Shown in pieces: positions 35,401-47,932 of a stretch of 64,000 bases of DNA. This stretch comes from Xestospongia bergquistia (Eukaryota; Porifera; Demospongiae; Haplosclerida; Petrosiidae), in contig OZ014415.1 of the NCBI GenBank assembly GCA_963965975.1, forward strand, positions 4,965,001 to 5,029,000, in the 5' to 3' direction. Each line of letters starts with the position of its first letter. Within the stretch, counting starts at the first letter, position 1. Made by a program: the position numbers and the translations under genes. Below the pieces are notes generated by a model that was not told the DNA's origin, searched no databases, and worked only from the letters and a program-made list of their open reading frames with translations.

Positions 35401-38400
35401 AACAGTTTAGTAAGTTAGTCTACATTAACGCTCTAAAGTTTTAAGTTAAAGACTTTAGAAGGTTTAGACTATTGAGAGAAGTTTATCAAATAAACTGCTA
35501 AGTCTGAAGGACTTTATGGCACTAACTAAATAAAGAGCTATTAACAGTTTAGTAAGTTAGTTTGCGTTAACGCTCTAAAGTCTTTAAGTGAAAGACTTTA
35601 GTAGGTTTATACTATTGAGACAAGTTTATAAAGTAAGCTGTTCAGTCTAAAGGACTTTATGGCACTAACTAAATAAACAGCTATTAACAGTTTAGAAAGT
35701 TAGTTTGCATTAACGCTCTAAACTCTTTAAGTTAAAGACTTTAGAAGGTTTAGACTATTGAGAGAAGTTTATAAAATAAACTGCTCTGTCTAAAGGACTT
35801 TATGGCACTAACTAAATAAACAGCTATTAACAGTTTAGTAGGTTAGTTTGCATTAACGCTCTAAAGTCTTTAAGTTAAACACTTTAGAGAGTTTAGACTA
35901 TTGAGAGATTTTTATAAAGTAAACTGCTCTGTTTATAGGACTTTATGCCACTAACTCAATAAGCAGCTATTAACAGTTTAGTAAGTTAGTTTGCATTAAC
36001 GCTCTAAAGTCATTAAGTTAAAGACTTTAGAAAGTTTAGACTATTGAGAGACGTTTATAAAGTAAACTGCTCAGTCTAAAGGACTTTATGGCACTAACTA
36101 AATAAACAGCTATTAACAGTTTAGTAAGTTAGTTTGCATTAACGCTCTAAAGTCTTTAAGTTAAAGACTTTAGAAGGTTTAGACTATTGAGAGAAGTTTA
36201 AAAAGTAAACTGCTCAGTCTAAAGGACTTTATGGCACTAACTAAATAAACAGCTACTAACAGTTTAGTAAGTTAGTTTGCATTAACGCTCTAAAGTCTTT
36301 AAGTTGAAGACTTTAGAGAGTTTAGACTATTGAGAGATTTTTATAAAGTAAACTGCTCAGTTTATAGGACTTTTTTGCACTAACTAAATAAGCAGCTATT
36401 AACAGTTTAGTAAGTTAGTTTGCGTTAGCGCTCTAAAGTCTTTAAGTTAAAGACTTTGGAAGGTTTAGACTATTGAGAGAAGTTTATAAAGTAAACTGCT
36501 CAGTCTAAAAGACACTATGGCACTAACTAAATAACCAGCTATTAACAGTTTAGTAAGTTAGTTTGCATTAACGCTCTAAAGTCTTTAAGTTAAAGACTTT
36601 ACAAGGTTTACACTATTGAGAGAATTTAATAAAGTAAACTGCTCAGTCTAAAGGACCTTATGGCACTAACTAAATAAACAGTTATTAACAGTTTAGTAAG
36701 TCAGTTTGCATTAACGCTCTAAAGTCTTTAAGTTAAAGACTTTTGAAGGTTTAGACTCATCAGAGAATTTCATAAAGTAAACTGCTCAGTTTGCAGGACT
36801 TTTTGGCACTAACTACATAAACAGCTATTAACAGTTAAGAAAGTTTGTTTGCATTAACGCGCTAAAGTCTTTAAGTTAAAGACTTTAGAAGGTTTAGACT
36901 ATTGAGAGACGTTTATAAAGTAAACTGCTCTGTCTAAAGGTCTTTATGGCACTAACTAAATAAACAGCTATTAACAGTTTAGTAAGTTAGTTTGCATTAA
37001 CGCTCTAAAGTCATTAAGTTAAAGACTTTAGAAAGTTTAGACTATTGAGAGACGTTTATAGAGTATACTGGCCAGTCTAAAGGACTTTATGGCACTAACT
37101 AAATAAACAGCTATTAACAGTTTAGTAAGTTAGTTTGCATTAACGCTCTAAAGTCTTTAAGTTAAGGACTTTAGAAGGTTTAGACTATTGAGAGGGGTTT
37201 ATAAAGTAAACTGCTCAGTCTAAAGGACTTTATGGCACTAACTAAATAAACAGCTAATAACAGTTTAGTAAGTTAGTTTGCATTAACGCTCTAAAGTCTT
37301 TAAGTTAAAGACTTTTGAAGGTTTAGACTATTGAGAGAAGTTTATAAAGGAAACTGCTGAGTCTAAAGGACTTTATGGCACTAACTAAATAAACAGCTAT
37401 TAACTGTTTAGTAAGTTAGTTTGCATTAACGCTCTAAAGTCTTTAAGTTAAAGACTTTAGAAGGTTTAGACTATTGAGAGAACTTTATGAAATAAACTGC
37501 TCAGTCTAAAGGACTTTATGGCAATAACTAAATAAACAGCTATTAAATGTTTAGTAAGTTAGTTTGCATTAACTCTCTAAAGTCTTTAAGTTAAAGAATT
37601 TAGAAGGTTTAGACTATTGAGAGTAGTTTATAAAATAAACTGCTAAGTCTAAAGGACTTTATGGTACTAAATAAATAAACAGCTATTAACTGTTGAGTAA
37701 GATTGTCTGCATTAACGCTCTAAAGTCTTTAATTTAAAGCCTTTAGAAGGTTTAGACTATTGAGAGAAGTTTATAAAGTAAACTGCTCAGTCTAAAGGAC
37801 TTTATATCACTAACTAAATGAACAGTTATTAACAGTTTAGAAAGTTTGTTTGCATTAACGCTCTAAAGTCTTTAAGTTAAAGACTTTGGAAGGTTTAGAC
37901 TATTGAGAGAAGTTTATAAAGTAAACTGCTCAGTCTAAAGGACTTTATGGCACTAACTAAATAAACAGCTATTAACAGTTTAGTAAGTTAGTTTGCATTA
38001 ACACTCTAAAGTCTTTAAGTTAAAGACTTTAGAAGGTTTAGACTACTGAGAGATGTTTAAAAAGTAAACTGCTAAGTCTAAAAGACTTTATGGCACTAAC
38101 TAAATAAACAGCTATTAACAGTTTAGTAAGTTAGTTTGCATTAACGCTCTAAAGTCTTTAAGTTGAATACTTTAGAAGGTTTAGACTATAGAGAGATTTT
38201 TATAAAGTAAACTGCTCAGTTTATAGGACTTTTTGGCACTAACTAAATAAGCAGCTATTAACAGTTTAGTAAGTTTCTTTGCATTAACGCTCTAAAGTCT
38301 TTAAGTTAAAGACTTTAGAAGGTTAAGACTATTGACAGACGTTTTTAAAGTAAACTGCTCAGTCTAAAGGACTTTATGGCACTAACTAAACAAACAGCTA

Positions 38401-41400
38401 TTAACAGTTTAGTAAGTTAGTTTGCATTAACGCTCTAAAGTCTTTAAGTTAAACACTTTAGAGAGTTTAGACTATTGAGAGATTTTTATAAAGTAAACTG
38501 CTCAGTCTAAAGGACTTTATGGCACTAACTAAATAAACAGCTATTAACAGTTTAGTAAGTTAGTTTGCATTAACGCTCTAAAGTCTTTAAGTTAAAGACT
38601 TTAGAAGGTTTAGACTAATGAAAAAAGTTTATAATGTAAACTGCTCAGTCTAAAGGACTTCATGGCACTAACTAAATAAACAGCTATTAACTGTTTAGTA
38701 AGTTAGTTTGCATTAACGCTCTAAAGTCTTTAAGTGAAAGACTTTAGAAGGTTTAGACTATTGAGAGAAGTTTATAAAATAAACTGCTCAGTCTAAAGGA
38801 CTTTATGGCAATAACTACATAAACAGCTATTAACAGTTTAGTAAGTTAGTTTGCATTAACTCTCTAAAGTCTTTAAGTTAAAGACTTTAGAAGGTTTAGA
38901 CTATTGAGAGAAGTTTATAAAATAAACTGCTAAGTCTAAAGGACTTTATGGCACTAACTAAATAAACAGCTATTAACAGTTGAGTAATATTGTCTGCATT
39001 AACGCTCTAAAGTCTTTAATTTAAAGACTTTAGAAGGTTTAGACTACTGAGAGAAGTTTATAAAGTAAACTGCTCAGTCTAAAGGACTTTATATCACTAA
39101 CTAAATGAACAGCTATTAACAGTTTAGTAAGATAGTTTGCATTAACGCTCTAAAGTCTTTAATTTAAAGACTTTAGAAGGTTTAGACTACTGAGAGAAGT
39201 TTATAAAGTAAACTGCTCAGTCTAAAGGACTTTATATCACTAACTAAATGAACAGCTATTAACAGTTCAGAAAGTTTGTTTGCATTAACGCTCTAAAGTC
39301 TTTTAGTTAAAGACTTTAGAAGGTTTAGACTATTGAGAGAAGTTTATAAAGTAAACTGCTCAGTCTAAAGGACTTTATGGCACTAACTAAATAAACAGCT
39401 ATTAACAGTTTAGTAAGTTAGTTTGCTTTAACACTCTAAAGTCTTTAAGTTAAAGACTTTAGAAGGTTTAGACTACTGAGAGATATTTAAAAAGTAAACT
39501 GCTCAGTCTAAAAGACTTTCTGGCACTAACGAAATAAACAGCTATTAACAGTTTAGTAAGTTAGTTTGCATTAACGCTCTAAAGTCTTTAAGTTAAATAC
39601 TTTAGAAGGTTTAGACTATTGAGAGATTTTTATAAAGTAAACTGCTCAGTTTATAGGACTTTTTGGCACTAACTAAATAGGCAGCTATTAACAGTTTAGT
39701 AAGTTTGTTTGCATTAACGCCCTAAAGTCTTTAAGTTAAAGACTTTAGAAGGTTTAGACTATTGACAGACGTTTTTAAAGTAAACTGCTCAGTCTAAAGG
39801 ACTTTATCGCACTAACTAAACAAACAGCTATTAACAGTTTAGTCAGTTAGTTTGCATTAACGCTCTAAAGTCTTTAAGTTAAACACTTTAGAGTGTTTAG
39901 ACTATTGAGAGATTTTTATAAAGTAAACTGCTCAGTCTAAAGGACTTTATGGCACTAACTAAATAAACAGCTATTAACAGTTTAGTAAGTTAGTTTGCAT
40001 TAACGCTCTAAAGTCTTTAAGTTAAAGACTTTAGGAGGTTTAGACTATTGAGGGAAGTTTATAAAGTAAACTGCTCAGTCTAAAGGACTTTATGGCACTA
40101 ACTAAATAAACAGCTATTAACGTTTTAGTAAGTTAGTTTGCATTAACGCTCTAAAGTCTTTAAGTGAAAGACTTTAGAAGGTTCAGACTATTGAGAGAAG
40201 TTTATAAAATAAACTGCTCAGTCTAAAGGACTTTATGGCAATTACTAAATAAACAGCTATTAACAGTTTAGTAAGTTAGTTTGCATTAACTCTCTAAAGT
40301 CTTAAAGTTAAAGACTTTAGAAGGTTTAGACTATTGAGAGAAGTTTATAAAATAAACTGCTAAGTCTAAAGGACTTTATGGCACTAACTAAATAAACAGC
40401 TATTAACGGTTGAGTAAGATTGTCTGCATTAACGCTCTAAAGTCTTTAATTTAAAGACTTTAGAAGGTTTAGACTATTGAGAGAAGTTTATAAAGTAAAC
40501 TGCTCAGTCTAATGGACTTTATATCACTAACTAAATGAACAGCTATTAACAGTTTAGTAAGTTAGTTTGCATTAACACTCTAAAGTCTTTAAGTTAAAGA
40601 CTTTAGAAAGTTTAGACTAATCAGAGAATTTCATAAAGTAAACTGCTCAGTCTAAAGGACTTTATGGCACTAACTAAATAAACAGCTATTAACAGTTTAG
40701 AAAGTTTGTTTGCATTAACGCTCTAAAGTCTTTAAGTTAAAGACTTTAGAAGGTTTAGACTATTGAGAGAAGTTTATAAAGTAAACTGCTCAGTCTAAAG
40801 GACTTTATCGCACTAACTAAATAAACAGCTATTAACAGTTTAGTAAGTTAGTTGGCATTAACACTCTAAAGTCTTTAAGTTAAAGACTTTAGAAGGTTTA
40901 GACTACTGAGAGATGTTTAAAAAGTAAACTGCTCACTCTAAAAGACTTTATGGCACTAACTAAATAAACAGCTATTAACAGTTTAGTAAGTTTGTTTGCA
41001 TTAACGCTCTAAAGTCTTTAAGTTAAAGACTTTAGAAGGGTTAGACTATTGACAGACGTTTTTAAAGTAAACTGCTCAGTCTAAAGGACTTTATGGCACT
41101 AACTAAACAAACAGCTATTAACAGTTTTGTAAGTTAGTTTGCATTAACGCTCTAAAGTGTTTAAGTTAAAGACTTTAGAAGGTTTAGACTGTTGAGAGAA
41201 GTTTGTAAAGTAAACTGCTCAGTCTAAAGGACTTTGTGGCACTAACTAAATAAACAGCTATTAACTGTTTATAAGTTAGTTTGCATTAACACTCTAAAGT
41301 CTTTAAGTTAAAGACTTTAGAAAGTTTAGACTAATCAGAGAATTTCATAAAGTAAACTGCTCAGTCTAAAGGACTTTATGGCACTAACTAAATAAACAGC

Positions 41401-43388
41401 TATTAACAGTTTAGTAAGTTTGTTTGCATTAACGCTTTAAAGTCTTTAAGATAAAGACTTTAGAGAGTTTAGACTATTGAGAGATTTTTATAAAGTAAAC
41501 TGCTCAGTTTATAGGACTTTTTGGCACTAAGTAAATAAGCAGCTATTAACAGTTTAGTAAGTTTGTTTGCATTAACGGTCTAAAGTCTTTAAGGTAAAGA
41601 CTTTAGAAGGTTTAGACTATTGACAGACGTTTTTAAAGTAAACTGCTCAGTCTAAAGGACTTTATGGCACTAACTAAACAAACAGCTATTAACAGTTTAG
41701 TAAGTTAGTTTGCATTAACGCTCTAAAGTCTTTAAGTTAAAGACTTTAGAAGGTTTAGACTATTGAGAGAATTTTATAAAGTAAACTGCTCCGTCTAAAG
41801 AACTTTATGGCACTAAGTAAATAAACAGCTTTTCACAGTTTAGTAAGTTAGTTTGCATTAACGCTCTAAAGTCTTTAAAATAAAGACTTTAGTAGGTTTA
41901 GACTATTGATAGAAGTTTATAAAGTAAACTGCTCAGTCTAAAGGACTTTATGGCACTAAATAAATAAACAGCTATTAACAGTTTAGTAAGTTAGTTTGCA
42001 TTAACGCTCTAAAGCGTTTCAGTTAAAGACTTTAGAAGGTTTAGACTATTGAGAGAAGTTTATAAAATAAACTGCTCACTCTGAAGGACTTTATGGCACT
42101 AACTAAATAAAGAGCTATTAACAGTTTAGTAAGTTAGTTTGCATTAACGCTCTAAAGTCTTTAAGTTAAAGACTTTAGAATGTTTAGACTATTGAGACAA
42201 TTTTGTAATGTAAACTGCTCAGTCTAAAGGACTTTATGGCACTAACTAAATAAACAGCTATTAACAGTTTAGTAAGTTAGTTTGCATTAACGCTCTAAAG
42301 TCTTTAAGTTAAATACTTTAGAAGCTTTAGACTATTGAGAGAAGTTTATAAAGTAAACTGCTCAGTCTAAAGGACTTTATGGCACTAACTAAATAATCAC
42401 CTATTAACGGTTTAGTAAGTTTGTTTGCATTAACGCTCTGAAGTCTTTAAGTTAAAGACTTTAGAAGTTTTAGACTATTGAGAGGAGTTCATAAAGTAAA
42501 CTTCTCTGTCTAAAGGATTTTATGGCAGTAACTAAATAAACAGCTATTAACAGTTTAGTAAGATAGTTTGCATTATCCCTTTAAAGTCTTTAAATTAAAG
42601 ACTTTAGTGGGTATAGACTATAGATAGAAGTTTATAAAGTAAACTGCTCAGTCTAATGGACTTTATGGCACTAACTAAGGAAACATCTATTAACAGTTTA
42701 GTAAGTTAGTTTGCATTAACGCTCTAAAGTCTTTAAGTTAAAGACTTTAGACGGTTTAGACTATTGAGAGAATTTTATAAAGTAAACTGCTCAGTTTATA
42801 CGACTTTATGGCACTAAATAAATAAACAGCTATTAACAGTTTAGTAAGTTAGTTTGCATTAACAGTCTAATGTCTTTAAGATAAAGACTTTAGAAGTTTT
42901 AGACTATTGAGATAAAGTAAACTGTTCAGTCAAAAGGACTTTATGGCACTAACTAAATAAACAGCTATTAACAGTTTAGTAAGCTAGTTTGCATTAACGC
43001 TCTAAAGTCTTTAAGTTAAAAACTTTAGAAGGTTTAGACTATTGAGAGAAGTTTATAAAGTAAATTGCTCAGTCTAAAGGACTTTATGGCACTAACTAAA
43101 TAAACAGCTATTAACAGTTTAGTAAGTTAGTTTGCATTAATGTCTAATGTCTTTAAGATAAAGACTTTCGAAGGTTTAGACTATTGAGAGATTCTTATAA
43201 AGTAAACTGCTCAGTTTATAGGACTTTATGGCACTAACTAAATAAGAGCTATAAACAGTTTATTAAGTTAGTTTGCATTAACGCTCTAAAGTCTTTAAGT
43301 TAAAGACTTTAGACGGTTTAGACTATTGAGAGAAGTTTATAAAGTAAACTGCTCAGTCTAAAGGACTTTAATGCACTAACAAAATAAA

Positions 43389-45660
43389 CAGCTATTAACA
43401 GTTTAGTAAGTTAGTTTGCATTAACGCTCTAAAGTCTTTACGATAAAGACTTTAGAAGTTTTAGACTATTGAGATAAAGTAAACTGTTCAGTCAAAAGGA
43501 CTTTATGGCACTGACTAAATAAAGAGCTATTAACAGTTTAGTAAGCTTGTTTGCATTAAAGCTCTAAAGTCTTTAAGTTAAAAACTTTAGAAGGTTTAGA
43601 CTATTGAGAGAAGTTTATAAAGTAAATTGCTCAGTCTAAAGGACTTTATGGCACTAACTAAATAAACAGCTATTAACAGTTTAGTAAGTTAGTTTGCATT
43701 AATTCTATAATGTCTTTAAGATAAAGACTTTCGAAGGGTTAGACTATTGAGAGATTTTTATAAAGTAAACAGCTCAGTCTATAGGACTTTATGGCACTAA
43801 CTAAATAAACAGCTATTAACAGTTTATTAAGTTAGTTTGCATTAACGCTCTAAAGTCTTTAAGTTAAAGACTTTAGACGATTTAGACTATTGAGAGTAGT
43901 TTATAAAGTAAACTGCTCAGTCTAAAGGACTTTATGGCACTAACTAAATAAACAGCTATTAACAGTTTAGTAAGTTAGTTTGCATTAACGCTCTAAAGTC
44001 TTTAAGATACAGACTTTAGAAGTTTTAGACTATTGAGATAAAGTAAACTGTTCAGTCCAAAGGACTTTATGGCACTAACTAAATAAACAGCTATTAACAG
44101 TTTAGTAAGCTAGTTTACATTAATGCTCTAAAGTCTTTAAGTTAAAAACTTTAGAAGGTTTAGACTATTGAGAGAAGTTTATAAAGTAAATTGCTCAGTC
44201 TAAAGGAATTTATGGCACTAACTAAATAAACAGCTATTAACAGTTTAGTAAGTTAGTTTGCATTAATTCTATAATGTCTTTAAGATAAAGACTTTCGAAG
44301 GTTTAGACTATTGAGAGATTTTTATAAAGTAAACTGCTCAGTCTAAAGGACTTTGTGGCACTAACTAAATAAACAGCTATTAACAGTTTAGTAAGTTAGT
44401 TTGCATTAACGCTCTAAAGTCTTTAAGTTAAAGACTTTAGAAGGTTTAAACTATTGAGAGAAGTTTATAAAGTAAACTGCTCAGTCTAAAGGACTTTATG
44501 GCAGTAACCAAATAAACAGCTATTAACAGTTTAGTAAGTTAGTTTGCATTAAAACTCTAAAGTCTTTAAGTTAAAGACTTTAGAAGGTTTGGACTACTGA
44601 GAGATGTTTAAAAAGTAAACTGCTCAGTCTAAAGGACATTATGGCACTAACTAAATAAAAAGCTATTAACAGTTTAGTAAGTTAGTTTGCATTAACGCTT
44701 TAAAGTCTTTAAGATAAAGACTTTAGAGAGTTTAGACTATAGAGAGATTTTTATAAAGTAAACTGCTCAGTTTATAGGACTTTTTGGCACTAAGTAAATA
44801 AGCAGCTATTAACAGTTTAGTAAGTTTGTTTGCATTAACGCTCTAAAGTCTTTAAGTTAAAGACTTTAGAAGGTTTAGACTATTGACAGACGTTTTTAAA
44901 GTAAACTGCTCAGTCTAAACGACTTTATGGCACTAACTAAACAAACAGCTATTAACAGTTTAGTAAGTTAGTTTGCATTAACGCTCCAAAGTCTTTAAGT
45001 TAAAGACTTTAGAAGGTTTAGACTATTGAGAGAAGTTTATAAAAAAAACTGCTCAGTCTAAAGGACTTTATGGCACTAACTAAATAAAGAGCTATTAACA
45101 GTTTAGTAAGTTAGTTTGCATTAACGCTCTAAAGTCTTTAAGTTAAAGACTTTAGAAGGTTCAGACTATTGACAGAATTTTGTAATGTAAACTGCTCAGT
45201 CTAAAGGACTTTATGGCACTAACTAAATAAACAGCTATTAACAGTTTAGTAAGTTTGTTTGCATTAACGCTCTAAAGTCTTTAAGTGAAATACTTTAGAA
45301 GCTTTAGACTATTGAGAGAAGTTTATAAAGTAAACTGCTCAGTCTAAAGGACTTTATGGCACTAACTAAATAATCACCTATTAACGGTTTAGTAAGTTTG
45401 TTTGCATTAACGCTCTGAAGTCTTTAAGTTAAAGACTTTAGAAGTTTTAGACTATTGAGAGGAGTTCATAAAGTAAACTTCTCTGTCTAAAGGATTTTAT
45501 GGCAGTAACTAAATAAATAGCTATTAACAGTTTAGTAAGATAGTTTGCATTATCCCTTTAAAGTCTTTAAATTAAAGACTTTAGTGGCTATAGACTATAG
45601 ATAGAAGTTTATAAAGTAAACTGCTCAGTCTAATGGACACTATGGCACTAACTAAGTAAA
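43389..45660. repeat. Higher-order block, copy 1 (2,272 bp, 16 monomers)
   Basis: Sequence from about 43,389 is repeated 2,272 bp downstream. Private variants shared by both copies include TTACGATAAAGAC, AAGCTTGTTTGCATTAAAGC, AAAGGAATTTATGG, GGCAGTAACCAAAT and an A8 run in GTTTATAAAAAAAACTGC. Sixteen monomers at 143 bp minus two 8-bp deletions give exactly 2,272. Confidence 0.85.
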
Positions 45661-47932
45661 CAGCTATTAACAGTTTAGTAAGTTAGTTTGCATTAACGCT
45701 CTAAAGTCTTTACGATAAAGACTTTAGAAGTTTTAGACTATTGAGATAAAGTAAACTGTTCAGTCAAAAGGACTTTATGGCACTGACTAAATAAAGAGCT
45801 ATTAACAGTTTAGTAAGCTTGTTTGCATTAAAGCTCTAAAGTCTTTAAGTTAAAAACTTTAGAAGGTTTAGACTATTGAGAGAAGTTTATAAAGTAAATT
45901 GCTCAGTCTAAAGGACTTTATGGCACTAACTAAATAAACAGCTATTAACAGTTTAGTAAGTTAGTTTGCATTAATTCTATAATGTCTTTAAGATAAAGAC
46001 TTTCGAAGGGTTAGACTATTGAGAGATTTTTATAAAGTAAACAGCTCAGTCTATAGGACTTTATGGCACTAACTAAATAAACAGCTATTAACAGTTTATT
46101 AAGTTAGTTTGCATTAACGCTCTAAAGTCTTTAAGTTAAAGACTTTAGACGATTTAGACTATTGAGAGTAGTTTATAAAGTAAACTGCTCAGTCTAAAGG
46201 ACTTTATGGCACTAACTAAATAAACAGCTATTAACAGTTTAGTAAGTTAGTTTGCATTAACGCTCTAAAGTCTTTAAGATACAGACTTTAGAAGTTTTAG
46301 ACTATTGAGATAAAGTAAACTGTTCAGTCCAAAGGACTTTATGGCACTAACTAAATAAACAGCTATTAACAGTTTAGTAAGCTAGTTTACATTAATGCTC
46401 TAAAGTCTTTAAGTTAAAAACTTTAGAAGGTTTAGACTATTGAGAGAAGTTTATAAAGTAAATTGCTCAGTCTAAAGGAATTTATGGCACTAACTAAATA
46501 AACAGCTATTAACAGTTTAGTAAGTTAGTTTGCATTAATTCTATAATGTCTTTAAGATAAAGACTTTCGAAGGTTTAGACTATTGAGAGATTTTTATAAA
46601 GTAAACTGCTCAGTCTAAAGGACTTTGTGGCACTAACTAAATAAACAGCTATTAACAGTTTAGTAAGTTAGTTTGCATTAACGCTCTAAAGTCTTTAAGT
46701 TAAAGACTTTAGAAGGTTTAAACTATTGAGAGAAGTTTATAAAGTAAACTGCTCAGTCTAAAGGACTTTATGGCAGTAACCAAATAAACAGCTATTAACA
46801 GTTTAGTAAGTTAGTTTGCATTAAAACTCTAAAGTCTTTAAGTTAAAGACTTTAGAAGGTTTGGACTACTGAGAGATGTTTAAAAAGTAAACTGCTCAGT
46901 CTAAAGGACATTATGGCACTAACTAAATAAAAAGCTATTAACAGTTTAGTAAGTTAGTTTGCATTAACGCTTTAAAGTCTTTAAGATAAAGACTTTAGAG
47001 AGTTTAGACTATAGAGAGATTTTTATAAAGTAAACTGCTCAGTTTATAGGACTTTTTGGCACTAAGTAAATAAGCAGCTATTAACAGTTTAGTAAGTTTG
47101 TTTGCATTAACGCTCTAAAGTCTTTAAGTTAAAGACTTTAGAAGGTTTAGACTATTGACAGACGTTTTTAAAGTAAACTGCTCAGTCTAAACGACTTTAT
47201 GGCACTAACTAAACAAACAGCTATTAACAGTTTAGTAAGTTAGTTTGCATTAACGCTCCAAAGTCTTTAAGTTAAAGACTTTAGAAGGTTTAGACTATTG
47301 AGAGAAGTTTATAAAAAAAACTGCTCAGTCTAAAGGACTTTATGGCACTAACTAAATAAAGAGCTATTAACAGTTTAGTAAGTTAGTTTGCATTAACGCT
47401 CTAAAGTCTTTAAGTTAAAGACTTTAGAAGGTTCAGACTATTGACAGAATTTTGTAATGTAAACTGCTCAGTCTAAAGGACTTTATGGCACTAACTAAAT
47501 AAACAGCTATTAACAGTTTAGTAAGTTTGTTTGCATTAACGCTCTAAAGTCTTTAAGTGAAATACTTTAGAAGCTTTAGACTATTGAGAGAAGTTTATAA
47601 AGTAAACTGCTCAGTCTAAAGGACTTTATGGCACTAACTAAATAATCACCTATTAACGGTTTAGTAAGTTTGTTTGCATTAACGCTCTGAAGTCTTTAAG
47701 TTAAAGACTTTAGAAGTTTTAGACTATTGAGAGGAGTTCATAAAGTAAACTTCTCTGTCTAAAGGATTTTATGGCAGTAACTAAATAAATAGCTATTAAC
47801 AGTTTAGTAAGATAGTTTGCATTATCCCTTTAAAGTCTTTAAATTAAAGACTTTAGTGGCTATAGACTATAGATAGAAGTTTATAAAGTAAACTGCTCAG
47901 TCTAATGGACACTATGGCACTAACTAAGTAAA
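45661..47932. repeat. Higher-order block, copy 2
   Basis: Directly follows copy 1. I found no difference at the private variants checked by eye. After about 47,932 the next monomer (TTTAAGATAAAGACTTTAGAAT) departs from the block. Confidence 0.85.
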
